A DNA stretch of 53,527 nucleotides from an uncultured Clostridia bacterium (GCA_934500705.1 CAKSTI010000018.1:1-53527), one strand, 5' to 3'. Numbered from the stretch's first letter, positions 9,424-17,851 are shown. Program-made: numbers and translations. The notes: a model not told the origin generated them from the sequence alone.

Positions 9424-9458
9424 AAAAAAATGGCGGTGTAACTTTTCATTACACCGCC
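9424..9458 (-). terminator. Terminator of the adhE-hydrogenase operon
   Basis: A perfect 10-bp stem, GGCGGTGTAA (9432-9441) with TTACACCGCC (9449-9458), is followed on the minus strand by a T run (the A run at 9424-9430 on the plus strand). It is the first strong terminator after adhE, so it closes the seven-gene operon. Confidence 0.88.
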
Positions 9459-9463
9459 GCCTT

Positions 9464-10885
9464 TTACAGAATTGATATTGCCTCGGTTATCGTCTTTTCG
9501 TACGCTTCTTTGCCGTATCTGTCAACCTCGGCTTTGTTTTTCTCGCCGTGGGTAAGACAGCCGGCGCCGCCTATGCAGCCGCCCACGCACGCCATACCCT
9601 CAATAAAGTTTGCGTTCAGCACGCCTTTATTTTTCTTCAAAAGCGCCATTCGGCACTCCTCGATACCGTCGCAGGCAACGGCTTTAAGCTCAAAGTCTGT
9701 AAGTCCGTTTTCCTTTAATCCCTGTGCAACGGCGTCGGAGAGTCCTCCGCTGCGTGCAAAAATTCTGCCGAAGTACGAGGCGTTGTCGAGAATGTCCTCG
9801 CCGAGCTCCGTTATGTCCAAATCACGGCTGTCAAACAGCGCTTGGAGCTCCTCAAACGTCATACAGGAGTCAACGTACGGGCGCACCTTTTCGAGTTGAA
9901 CTTCCATTTTCTTTGCGGTGCAAGGGCCTATGAACACGATTTTAACGTTCTCGTCCTTTTCCTTAATATACTTTGCAATAGTTGCCATAGGCGAGAGGTT
10001 GTGAGAAATGAGCGGTATCAAACCGGGGAAATTCTTGTGTATATAGTCCACAAACGCCGGACAGCAGGAACTCGTTAAAAATCCCTTTTCCGCAAGCTCC
10101 TTTGACTCTGCGGCGGCAACCATATCCGCTCCGAGCGCCGCCTCGATTACGGTGTAAAAACCGAGCTCTTTAAGTCCCGATATAACCTGACCTAACTTTG
10201 CATAGGTAAACTGACTGGAAACGGACGGGGCAACAAGGGCGTACACCTTGTACTTGGAATTGCCCTCGCTCTTTTTAATAATATCTATGACATCGAGAAT
10301 ATACGACTTGTCGGCAATGGCGCCGAACGGGCACTGGTATACGCAGGCACCGCAGGCAATGCACTTTTCGTCATCTATCTTTGCCGCCTTGTTCTCATTC
10401 ATAGAAATTGCCTTTACCTTGCAGGCACTCTGACACGGCCTTTTGCGGTTGATAATGGCGCTGAACGGGCAAACCTTGGCACAGGCTCCGCAGTTTACGC
10501 ACTTGGATTTGTCTATGTGGGCAACGTGATTGTGGTCAAAGGAAATTGCGTCCTTTCTGCACACGTCCTCACAGCGGTTGGCAAGACAGCCACGGCACGA
10601 ATTTGTAACCTCGTAGCCGCCCATAGGACACTCGTCGCACGCAGTTTCTATTACCTCAATTACGTTGGGATTTTCCTTGTCGCCGCCCATTGCAATCTTA
10701 ACACGGTCGGCAAGAATTGCCCTCTCCTTGTAAACGCAGCAGCGCATTGTGGGGGCATTGCCCGGAACAATTTTCTTGGGAATATCCAGCATATTCTCCA
10801 TAAGCGTGCCTTCCCACGCCTCTTTTGCAACCTCCCTCAGTACCTTGTATTTGAGGTGCTGCACTTTGGTATCAAACTTTCTCAT
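9464..10885 (-). CDS. [FeFe]-hydrogenase homologue (group B / HfsD-like)
   Basis: This 473-residue protein has an N-terminal cysteine-rich region and ferredoxin-type clusters (CVNCGACAKVCP at 129-140, CIACGACVYQCP at 175-186), followed by an H-cluster domain. The three H-cluster motifs are L1 TSSCCPAF (271-278), L2 FIGPCTAKKME (318-328) and L3 MACVGGCIGGAGC (431-443). These are nearer to the poorly characterised group B enzymes than to the M3-type monomeric hydrogenases, whose L1 is TSCCP. It should be a cytoplasmic ferredoxin-linked enzyme or an electron-transfer protein. It is the last gene of the operon, and its GGGGGAT ribosome site resembles those of its neighbours. Catalytic H2 turnover is not proven by sequence. 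Confidence 0.8.
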   Translation of the reverse strand: MRKFDTKVQHLKYKVLREVAKEAWEGTLMENMLDIPKKIVPGNAPTMRCCVYKERAILADRVKIAMGGDKENPNVIEVIETACDECPMGGYEVTNSCRGCLANRCEDVCRKDAISFDHNHVAHIDKSKCVNCGACAKVCPFSAIINRKRPCQSACKVKAISMNENKAAKIDDEKCIACGACVYQCPFGAIADKSYILDVIDIIKKSEGNSKYKVYALVAPSVSSQFTYAKLGQVISGLKELGFYTVIEAALGADMVAAAESKELAEKGFLTSSCCPAFVDYIHKNFPGLIPLISHNLSPMATIAKYIKEKDENVKIVFIGPCTAKKMEVQLEKVRPYVDSCMTFEELQALFDSRDLDITELGEDILDNASYFGRIFARSGGLSDAVAQGLKENGLTDFELKAVACDGIEECRMALLKKNKGVLNANFIEGMACVGGCIGGAGCLTHGEKNKAEVDRYGKEAYEKTITEAISIL

Positions 10886-10901
10886 ACGTTAAATCCCCCA
10901 T

Positions 10902-12074
10902 TTAGAAATAGCTGACCTTGATGCGCTTTCCCATTTGCTTTAAGCATTTGGAAAGCTCCTCGACAAGGTTCATCTTAATGTTAAAGTTAATCGGCAAATC
11001 AGGGTTCTGATGCGCCGGGTTTATGGCTCTGCCGACGTAAAAGTTGATGTCGGTAGCCTCCTCAAAGAGCAGACGGCAGATAAGCGATGCGCCGTCCCTC
11101 TTGTAACCCCAGTGGGAATAGCTTTCGTTGTCGGTAAGGTAGTCTTTGGCGTATTCGAGCACCTTGTTTATGGTGATTACGCCCTCGGTCACAAGGTCTA
11201 CGCCCTCAATTTCGGCAATGGGCGGAACGTCCGAGCTCTCAAAATTAAGGCTTGGTTTGACCGTTTTGCCAAGATACTTTGCCGCAATGGACGAGGTTGT
11301 GCCGCCGCAGACAATGTGCTTGCCCTCTTTGGAGAAAAACAGTGACATCATTCGGTTGGCGTCGTCACGGTTTGACGGCGGGCCGAACAGAATGTTTACG
11401 GGTGCTCTCTTTCTCACACGCACAACGCAGGCGGTGGTGTCGTCACCCGGTCTTTCGCCGTAGAGTTTGTAGCACTCATCCACAAGAATTGTGGCAAGTG
11501 TTTTGGCGGTAAATCCTCCCTCAGTCAGAGGTTCGAGATATTCTATTATATCCTCCCTTTTCCAGCCGAAGTTGTAGGCAATGCCAATGCCTGCGTGAGG
11601 GCAGCCGTCACTCATAGCAACAAAGATGTCGTCCTCCTCCAAGCTGATGACCGACTTGTAAATAGTCTTTCCGTCTATATTCATCTCCGACTTGGGATAG
11701 TCGTAATTTTTGCCGTTGCGAAAGAAAATTATGTGCGGATTGTCATACTGAATAAGCTCCGCCTCACGGTTGTCTATAAGATGAATTATGGTGAACGTGG
11801 AGTAGGCAACGCCCCTGACCGAGCATATGGGCAGTGTTGCCGCAATGGTGGAAACACATTCTTCGAGCGATATGCCCTCCGCCATCATAGTAGATATTAT
11901 CTTTGAGGTGAGCGTGGAGAGAATACTCGCCTTGACTCCGCTGCCGAGTCCGTCGGCAAGCACAATGACGGACGAGTCCTCCCCCTGCTCCACAATGTCC
12001 ACGTGGTCGCCGCAAAGCTGTTCTCCGTAATGGTTTATGCTTTTGTAGCCTATGTCTGCGCACAGATTATTCAT
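10902..12074 (-). CDS. SpoIIE/PP2C-family protein phosphatase (HfsC-like)
   Basis: The 390-residue protein has an N-terminal PP2C/SpoIIE fold (about 1-230). Its metal-binding motifs are visible: VLADGLGSG near 40-48, MSDGCPHAG near 155-163 and PGDDTTACVV near 208-217. The remaining 150 residues form an unrecognised domain with a GGTTSS segment. PP2C phosphatases remove phosphate from Ser/Thr residues of proteins. A phosphatase directly after a PAS-hydrogenase is characteristic of sensory-hydrogenase loci (the hfs cluster of Thermoanaerobacterium is the example I know). The ATG chosen (12074) overlaps the end of the upstream gene by 8 bp and follows AAGGAG; a TTG six bases earlier is too close to that site. 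Confidence 0.82.
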   Translation of the reverse strand: MNNLCADIGYKSINHYGEQLCGDHVDIVEQGEDSSVIVLADGLGSGVKASILSTLTSKIISTMMAEGISLEECVSTIAATLPICSVRGVAYSTFTIIHLIDNREAELIQYDNPHIIFFRNGKNYDYPKSEMNIDGKTIYKSVISLEEDDIFVAMSDGCPHAGIGIAYNFGWKREDIIEYLEPLTEGGFTAKTLATILVDECYKLYGERPGDDTTACVVRVRKRAPVNILFGPPSNRDDANRMMSLFFSKEGKHIVCGGTTSSIAAKYLGKTVKPSLNFESSDVPPIAEIEGVDLVTEGVITINKVLEYAKDYLTDNESYSHWGYKRDGASLICRLLFEEATDINFYVGRAINPAHQNPDLPINFNIKMNLVEELSKCLKQMGKRIKVSYF

Positions 12075-13743
12075 CGGCAATCGTCTCCTTTAACTTTGTA
12101 AGCGCAATTTTCGTCTCTGCGGCGGTTTCGCCGAGGAGGGAGGCAATTTCCTGAACTATGCGCATCTGTTTGTCCACAACCTTATCCGCAATTTCCACGG
12201 TATGACGGCTGATGTCCTCTTTCTTTTCACGGACTTTTTCCTCATCGGTTATGTCACGCATTATGCAGACAATGAGCTTGTATTCCTTGTCGTAGAGAAT
12301 GGTCTGTTCCACATACCTCTCATATTCGGCAAGGTATGTACGCTTGTTTTTGATGTTTCTGCCGCTCTCCAAAACCTGAACAAAGGGTTTGGGGTCGAGT
12401 ATGCGCACAACCTGGTCACCGAGAATGTCCCTTGCGGAGCGCATATTGAGCATTTTAAGCGCCGCTTTGTTTATCTGCTGAACTTCAAGCGACTCGTTTA
12501 AGGCAATAAGTCCGTTGGGCGTGTTTTTAATAATGGTGTCGGAGAAGTTTTCCGCCTTGTCTTTAAGGTAAGGCAGGCACATAGAAATCTCCGCCTTGCC
12601 CTGCAAAATGGCAACCGCCTTTTCACGGCAGCTGTCGTAGCCGCAGGAACCGCAGTTAAGCTCATCGGACGGTTTGAACTTGCCCATTTGGCGCAGTACG
12701 TCCTCAATCTCGCTGTCCGACGGCTGAGCAAGCTTTTTCTCTATAACGGTAAACGTTTTTCTTATGCTCAGGCTGTCCGGCTGGTCAACGTCAAAGTCGT
12801 TTTTGCCGGCAAAGTCGGACACAGCCTTGTAGTCCTTAATGGGACTGCGGTGGAACTTTTCCATTACCGGGCCGCCGACGCAGCTTCCGGCACACGCCGA
12901 CATCTCTATGAAGCACTTGTGGATTTTGCCGCTCTCTATGTCCTTTAATGCGGCAATGCAATTCTCTATCCCGTCTATCGCCATATATGTATAGTCGGGG
13001 TTCTGCTTTGTCATTGTTTTGAGTATTCCGCCTGTCGTCGGGAAGAACCTTGCACGGCTGTTGTCGTCGCTGTCGTTTTCCGCTTTAAGCTCGATATTTT
13101 CCTCTTTCAGCCAGTTTGTAAGCTCGTCAAAGGTGAGCACGGCGTCCACTATGCCCTCGTAATACTGCGCCTCGTCCTTTTTGGCAACGCAGGGACCTAT
13201 AAACACGGTTTTGGCTCCCTCTGTTTTCCTTTTAATCTGCATACAGTGCGCCTGCATAGGTGAAAGGGTGTCCGCAAGATGTTCAAGCTGTGAGGGAAAA
13301 TACTTTTGAATAAGCAAATTCACGGAATGGCAGCAAGACGAGATAACAACATCACGATTTTCCTCGTCTATCATTCTTTCGTATTCGTTTTTGACAATGG
13401 TTGCGCCCACTGCGGTTTCCTCAACGCCGGCAAAGCCGAGCTTTTTGAGCGCATCACGCATTGAGCCTATTCCAACGCCCTCATAATTGGCAACAAACGA
13501 CGGGGCAAGGCTCACATACACGGGCGAGCCGCTTTGCAGGAGCACCTTTACCTTTTCCGTTTCGTCCACAATCTGCTTGGCGTTCTGGGGACAGACCACA
13601 AAGCACTGTCCGCAGAGTATGCACTCATTGCCGATGATGTACGCCTGGTTTCCCGAAAATCTTATGGACTTGACCGGGCAGTGGCGGATACATTTATAGC
13701 AGTTTTTACAGTTTGATTTTTTGAGAGTCAGGCAGTCTGACAC
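12067..13743 (-). CDS. PAS-domain sensory [FeFe]-hydrogenase (HydS/HfsB-like)
   Basis: This 558-residue protein has two N-terminal 4Fe-4S motifs (CKNCYKCIRHCP near 12-23 and CILCGQCFVVCP near 41-52). An H-cluster-like domain follows with L1 SSCCHS (about 135-140), L2 FIGPCVAKKDE (about 181-191) and L3 MSACAGSCVGG (about 281-291). Next come a small Fe-S domain (CGSCGYDSC near 364-372 with a later Cys), a PAS domain (about 400-498) and a C-terminal helical tail. In L1 the usual Pro after the cysteine pair is His, typical of sensory rather than productive enzymes. It probably senses H2 or redox state and signals through the PAS domain to the phosphatase encoded next. GTG at 13743 fits the GGGGGA site; TTG two codons earlier is too close. 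Confidence 0.82.
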   Translation of the reverse strand: MSDCLTLKKSNCKNCYKCIRHCPVKSIRFSGNQAYIIGNECILCGQCFVVCPQNAKQIVDETEKVKVLLQSGSPVYVSLAPSFVANYEGVGIGSMRDALKKLGFAGVEETAVGATIVKNEYERMIDEENRDVVISSCCHSVNLLIQKYFPSQLEHLADTLSPMQAHCMQIKRKTEGAKTVFIGPCVAKKDEAQYYEGIVDAVLTFDELTNWLKEENIELKAENDSDDNSRARFFPTTGGILKTMTKQNPDYTYMAIDGIENCIAALKDIESGKIHKCFIEMSACAGSCVGGPVMEKFHRSPIKDYKAVSDFAGKNDFDVDQPDSLSIRKTFTVIEKKLAQPSDSEIEDVLRQMGKFKPSDELNCGSCGYDSCREKAVAILQGKAEISMCLPYLKDKAENFSDTIIKNTPNGLIALNESLEVQQINKAALKMLNMRSARDILGDQVVRILDPKPFVQVLESGRNIKNKRTYLAEYERYVEQTILYDKEYKLIVCIMRDITDEEKVREKKEDISRHTVEIADKVVDKQMRIVQEIASLLGETAAETKIALTKLKETIADE

Positions 13744-13755
13744 GTTCAATCCCCC

Positions 13756-14001
13756 TTAAAGTTTTGATGCAACGTTTTCTTTGAAAAACTCTGCAAACTT
13801 ATCTTTTGTAACTCCGACATACGGCACATCGTCAATTACCACGGTCACGCCCTCACGGTTGCATTTTCCTGTGCAAAAGCAGCCGGCAAGCGTGATTTCG
13901 GCGTCGAGTTTTCTGTCCTCTATCTCTTTTTGAAAGAGCTCTACAAGCTCGTGAGAGCCTTTGAGGTAGCACGATGAACCGACACAAATTTCAATTATCA
14001 C
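13756..14001 (-). CDS. Thioredoxin-like [2Fe-2S] ferredoxin (NuoE C-domain type), copy 1
   Basis: This 81-residue protein is a free-standing thioredoxin-like [2Fe-2S] domain. The four cluster ligands are expected at C6 and C11 (CVGSSC) and C43 and C47 (CTGKC), the spacing seen in NuoE and HydC-type subunits. Such proteins pass single electrons between hydrogenase modules or NADH-linked flavoproteins. The start is GTG at 14001, one base after the stop of the paralogue upstream. It lies between that paralogue and the sensory hydrogenase gene, so it may deliver electrons to or from the sensor. It has an extra Cys at 41 that the paralogue lacks. Confidence 0.85.
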   Translation of the reverse strand: MIIEICVGSSCYLKGSHELVELFQKEIEDRKLDAEITLAGCFCTGKCNREGVTVVIDDVPYVGVTKDKFAEFFKENVASKL

Positions 14002-14002
14002 G

Positions 14003-14245
14003 CTACTTCACCACACTTAACACATTGTCATTGAAAAACTCGTCCACGTTATCCGGTGACACCGAATAAAAATCGTCGCCGATTGTAACACAGACGCCCT
14101 CCTGACACCTGCCCATACAGAACGTGCCGGAAAGCTCCACCTTGTCGCCGAGATTATTCTCGGCGATAAGGTATTGAAGCTGCTGCACTACCTGTCTTGA
14201 ACCTTTAATGTGGCACGATGAGCCAATACATACTGTAACTTTCAT
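14003..14245 (-). CDS. Thioredoxin-like [2Fe-2S] ferredoxin (NuoE C-domain type), copy 2
   Basis: This 80-residue paralogue of the neighbouring gene has expected ligands at C6 and C11 (CIGSSC) and C43 and C47 (CMGRC), plus one extra Cys (GVC) a few residues later. The two products share the length, the motif order and the GSSC-x2-KGS start, so they look like a tandem duplication that has diverged. A role in low-potential electron transfer within the hydrogenase module is likely. The ATG follows AGGGGGAT, the same ribosome-site style as the other genes of this operon. No partner flavoprotein gene (NuoF/HydB) is present in the window. Confidence 0.85.
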   Translation of the reverse strand: MKVTVCIGSSCHIKGSRQVVQQLQYLIAENNLGDKVELSGTFCMGRCQEGVCVTIGDDFYSVSPDNVDEFFNDNVLSVVK

Positions 14246-14258
14246 TTTGTTAATCCCC

Positions 14259-15008
14259 CTATTCGTAATCTACAACATCTATCCAGGAATGTAAAAATTC
14301 CCTTTCTTTTTCATTGCCCTTGACCGTCTGCGACGCCGCCACAATGGGCAGCCACTTTTGCACGTACTGAATTGCGGTATCGCTCTTTTGGCAGAAAAGT
14401 TCAAGGTACTTCTTTGCGCCGTCTATGTCGCCGCCGAGCCAGAACAAAAGATACGTCCTTGCGGCGTCTGCCGAGGCGTTGCCCTGCGTTGCGTGCGACC
14501 AGTCTATGATGTACGGCGTGCCGTCATCGTTAATGATTATATTGGACGGGTTAAAGTCGCCGTGGCACAGTTTGTCGTGCTTGGGCATAGAGTTGAGCCT
14601 GGTATACAGGTCATAGCGGACGGTGGCGCTTAAATCCGTCTGACTGATTTTCCTGCTCATTTTATCTTTGAGCTTAAAGAGCTGAGGGCAGGTTTTGGAG
14701 TGCATTTCGAGCTGTAAATCAACAAACCGTCCGAGATATTCGTCCTTTTTGTCCGGCTCCTCGCTCATTAACTGCGAGAGGGTTTTGCCCTTGATGTAGT
14801 CGGAAACGATTGCCCATTTGCCGTCTATTACGGTAACTTCCCGCACTTTTGGAATTTTAAGCCCGGTTTCTTCCACTCTTGCCTGGTTGAGCGCCTCGTT
14901 TAGAACGTCCGCCTTGGAAAAGTTTTCGTCAAACACCTTCATACACAGCTCGCCGTCACGGTAAACGGTTTTGTTATTTCTGACTGCTATAATTCTGTCC
15001 AGTTTCAT
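14259..15008 (-). CDS. APH/choline-kinase-fold phosphotransferase
   Basis: The 249-residue protein has the aminoglycoside-phosphotransferase/choline-kinase fold. The catalytic loop is HGDFNPSNI (about residues 144-152), the metal-binding Asp lies in YIIDWSHA (about 163-170), and a Lys-bearing N-lobe precedes them. Members phosphorylate small molecules, and some act on proteins. Here it sits 13 bp after adhE and just ahead of the ferredoxins and a PP2C phosphatase. A kinase/phosphatase pair controlling a metabolic target such as AdhE or a hydrogenase is an attractive but untested idea. The ATG at 15008 follows GAGGAGG; the longer frame to 15083 would overlap adhE by 62 bp without a ribosome site. 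Confidence 0.75.
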   Translation of the reverse strand: MKLDRIIAVRNNKTVYRDGELCMKVFDENFSKADVLNEALNQARVEETGLKIPKVREVTVIDGKWAIVSDYIKGKTLSQLMSEEPDKKDEYLGRFVDLQLEMHSKTCPQLFKLKDKMSRKISQTDLSATVRYDLYTRLNSMPKHDKLCHGDFNPSNIIINDDGTPYIIDWSHATQGNASADAARTYLLFWLGGDIDGAKKYLELFCQKSDTAIQYVQKWLPIVAASQTVKGNEKEREFLHSWIDVVDYE

Positions 15009-15021
15009 TTTATTCCCCTCC

Positions 15022-17724
15022 TCACATTCTCTTGTTTTCGGCGTCACGGTAGGTCTGCTTAAAGTCGTGGCCGTCCTTTGCAACGGTGTCCTTGGGTATG
15101 CTCCCTATCTTTTCGCCCTTGTGCTCGCCGTAATAGGCATTGAGGTACATTTGCTTGATTTCGCTAATCAGCGGATACCTCGGATTTGCGCCCGTGCACT
15201 GGTCGTCAAACGCCTGCTCGCACATAGCGTCGAGCCTGTTTAAGAAGTCCGCCTCGTCTGGAACATAATCCCTGATTGTCTTTTTGATGCCGACTCTTTC
15301 CTTTAAGCCGTCTATCGCTTTTATAAGGTTTTTGAGCTTTTCGCCGTCCGTCTTTCCGCCGACTCCCAGATAGTCCGCAACTTCCGCATAGCGTGCGAGC
15401 GTGTGCGGGTGGTCATACTGGGAGAACGTACCCATCTTAACCGGTGTTTCCGATGCGTTAAACATAAGAACCTCGTCTATCATAAGCGCGTTGGCAACTC
15501 CGTGCGGCAGGTGGTGGAACGCACCCAGCTTGTGCGCCATAGAGTGGCACACGCCCAAAAATGCGTTTGCAAATGCCATTCCCGCCATTGTTGCGGCGTT
15601 TGCCATTTTCTCCCTTGCCTCAACATCTGTCTGACCGTTTTCGTACGCTCTGGGAAGGTACTCAAAAATAGTCTTTAACGCCTTTAACGCAAGGCCGTCG
15701 GTGTAGTCCGTTGCAAGCATAGAAGCATATGCCTCCAATGCGTGCGTCACGGCATCAATTCCCGATGCGGCGGTAAGTCCCTTTGGTGCGGACATATGGA
15801 AGTCCGTGTCTATGATAGCCATTTTCGGCAAAAGTTCATAGTCTGCAAGCGGATATTTAACTCCCGTTTTTTCATCGGTTATAACCGCAAACGGCGTAAC
15901 CTCCGAGCCTGTTCCGGCAGATGTGGGGATAGCTATAAAGTACGCTTTCTCGCCCATTTTTGGGAAAGTATACACTCTCTTTCTTATGTCGATAAAGCGC
16001 ATAGCCATATCCATAAAGTCTGCCTCCGGGTGCTCATAGAGAACCCACATAATCTTGCCGGCGTCCATTGCCGAGCCGCCGCCGAGCGCTATGATTGTAT
16101 CCGGCTTAAACGCCGCCATCTGTTTTGCGCCCTCTACCGCACAGCCGAGCGTCGGGTCGGGAGCAACGTCAAAAAACGTTGTGTGAGCTATGCCCATCTC
16201 GTCCAGTTTGTCGGTTATCGGCTTGGTGTAGCCGTTGTTGTAGAGGAAGCTGTCGGTAACTATAAACGCCCTCTTTTTGCCCATAACGTTTTTTAGCTCA
16301 TCGAGAGCAACGGGCAGGCAGCCCTTCTTTATATACACCTTTTCAGGCGCTCTGAACCAAAGCATATTCTCCCTTCTTTCCGCAACCGTCTTGATATTTA
16401 AAAGATGCTTTACTCCCACGTTTTCGGAAACCGAGTTTCCGCCCCACGAACCGCAGCCGAGCGTGAGCGACGGCGCCAGTTTAAAGTTGTAAAGGTCGCC
16501 TATTCCGCCGTGCGACGAAGGGGTGTTTACCAAAATACGGCAGGTTTTCATTCTGCTTGCAAACTCGTCGAGCTTTTCCCTCTCCGTAACCTCGTTGAGG
16601 TAGATTGACGATGTGTGTCCGTAACCGCCGTCCGCAATAAGCTGTTCCGCCTTTTTAAATGCGTCCTCTATGTCGTCTGCCTTATACATTGCAAGCACGG
16701 GCGAGAGTTTTTCGTGAGCGAACTCCTCGGAAAGCTCCACGGAAGTTACCTCGCCGATTAGCACCTTTGTGCTCTCCGGAACGCTGACCCCTGCGAGCTG
16801 TGCAATTTTGTATGCGGACTGACCTACGATTTTAGCGTTTAATGCGCCGTTTATGATTATGGTCTTTCTCACCTTTTCCGTTTCGTCTTTTTTGAGGAAA
16901 TAGCAGCCACGCACTGCAAACTCGTCCTTTACTGCGTCGTATACGTTCTTATGAACAATCACCGACTGCTCCGATGCGCAAATCATACCGTTGTCAAAGG
17001 TCTTTGAATGAATAATTGAGTTTACAGCAAGCACGATGTCTGCGCTGTCGTCAATTATTGCCGGTGTATTCCCTGCTCCCACGCCGATTGCCGGCTTTCC
17101 GCTGGAATATGCCGCCTTAACCATTCCGGGGCCGCCCGTGGCAAGAATGATGTCCGCCTCTTTCATAACGAGGTTTGTCATATCAAGGCTCGGCGTGTCA
17201 ATCCAGTTGATAATCCCCTCCGGTGCGCCTGCCCTGACCGCTGCGTCAAGAACTATTTTGGCGGCGGCCGCAGTGCTCCTCTTTGCCCTGGGGTGCGGAG
17301 AAATAATAATTGCGTTCCTTGTTTTAAGCGCAAGAAGGCACTTGAAAATCGCCGTTGACGTGGGGTTTGTGGTCGGAATAACTGCGGCGATAACGCCTAT
17401 CGGCTCGGCAATTTTTTTGATGCCGTATGCCTTGTCCTCCTCAATCACACCGCAGGTCTTTGTATGGCGGTAAGCATTGTAGATATATTCTGCGGCGTAG
17501 TTATTTTTAATAACCTTGTCCTCCACAACGCCCATTCCCGTTTCCTCAACTGCCATTTTAGCAAGCGGTATTCTCTGCTTATTGGCTTCCGATGCGGCGG
17601 CAAAAAATATTTTGTCAACCCGCTCTTGGGTGTACGTCGAAAATTCTCTCTGCGCTTTTCTCATTTCGCAAAGAGCATTTTCCAGAGCCTCCACTCCGTC
17701 AATGATTTTTCTCTCTCTTTCCAT
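15022..17724 (-). CDS. adhE: Bifunctional acetaldehyde-CoA/alcohol dehydrogenase
   Basis: This 900-residue AdhE converts acetyl-CoA to acetaldehyde and then ethanol, using two NADH. The N-terminal aldehyde dehydrogenase half carries the catalytic Cys in GMICASEQ (C249) and the cofactor-binding ATGGPGMV. The C-terminal iron-dependent alcohol dehydrogenase half carries GGGSAMDAGK and the His-rich metal site GVCHSMAHKLGAFHHLPHG. AdhE forms cytoplasmic spirosomes. The ATG at 17724 follows GAGGAGG; the frame stays open 49 codons upstream, but that part holds the promoter. It is the first gene of the hydrogenase operon, with no terminator before 9458, so ethanol and hydrogen functions appear to be co-expressed. 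Confidence 0.96.
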   Translation of the reverse strand: MERERKIIDGVEALENALCEMRKAQREFSTYTQERVDKIFFAAASEANKQRIPLAKMAVEETGMGVVEDKVIKNNYAAEYIYNAYRHTKTCGVIEEDKAYGIKKIAEPIGVIAAVIPTTNPTSTAIFKCLLALKTRNAIIISPHPRAKRSTAAAAKIVLDAAVRAGAPEGIINWIDTPSLDMTNLVMKEADIILATGGPGMVKAAYSSGKPAIGVGAGNTPAIIDDSADIVLAVNSIIHSKTFDNGMICASEQSVIVHKNVYDAVKDEFAVRGCYFLKKDETEKVRKTIIINGALNAKIVGQSAYKIAQLAGVSVPESTKVLIGEVTSVELSEEFAHEKLSPVLAMYKADDIEDAFKKAEQLIADGGYGHTSSIYLNEVTEREKLDEFASRMKTCRILVNTPSSHGGIGDLYNFKLAPSLTLGCGSWGGNSVSENVGVKHLLNIKTVAERRENMLWFRAPEKVYIKKGCLPVALDELKNVMGKKRAFIVTDSFLYNNGYTKPITDKLDEMGIAHTTFFDVAPDPTLGCAVEGAKQMAAFKPDTIIALGGGSAMDAGKIMWVLYEHPEADFMDMAMRFIDIRKRVYTFPKMGEKAYFIAIPTSAGTGSEVTPFAVITDEKTGVKYPLADYELLPKMAIIDTDFHMSAPKGLTAASGIDAVTHALEAYASMLATDYTDGLALKALKTIFEYLPRAYENGQTDVEAREKMANAATMAGMAFANAFLGVCHSMAHKLGAFHHLPHGVANALMIDEVLMFNASETPVKMGTFSQYDHPHTLARYAEVADYLGVGGKTDGEKLKNLIKAIDGLKERVGIKKTIRDYVPDEADFLNRLDAMCEQAFDDQCTGANPRYPLISEIKQMYLNAYYGEHKGEKIGSIPKDTVAKDGHDFKQTYRDAENKRM

Positions 17725-17783
17725 TGAACAGACCTCCTCTTTATTAGAAATATGAAAAAATATCAATCCATTACTACGATAAC

Positions 17784-17812
17784 ATTTTAACATTTTTGAC
17801 GGGCAATGTAAA
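17784..17812 (-). promoter_or_regulatory. Promoter of the adhE operon
   Basis: On the minus strand TTTACA (17807-17812), 17 bp, TAAAAT (17784-17789). A tandem direct repeat TAACATTT (17780-17787, 17788-17795, plus-strand reading) covers the -10 region and could be a repressor site. No Rex consensus (TTGTTAA-N4-TTAACAA) is visible. Confidence 0.65.
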
Positions 17813-17824
17813 TTGTTTAAATTA

Positions 17825-17851
17825 TATATCGGTAATATACATATCGATATA
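17825..17851. promoter_or_regulatory. Inverted repeat between divergent adhE and TRIC promoters
   Basis: TATATCG (17825-17831) and CGATATA (17845-17851) form a perfect 7-bp inverted repeat with centres 20 bp apart. It lies just upstream of the adhE -35 and 20 bp before the -35 of the divergent gene, a position suited to a shared regulator. The regulator is unknown. Confidence 0.4.

Noticed and set aside
14259..15008. Aminoglycoside resistance gene
   Set aside because: The fold matches, but the operon context is redox metabolism and no resistance-type family signature beyond the general APH motifs is visible.
17725..17830. Rex operator at adhE
   Set aside because: No TTGTTAA-N4-TTAACAA or close variant is present; the TAACATTT tandem repeat is not inverted.
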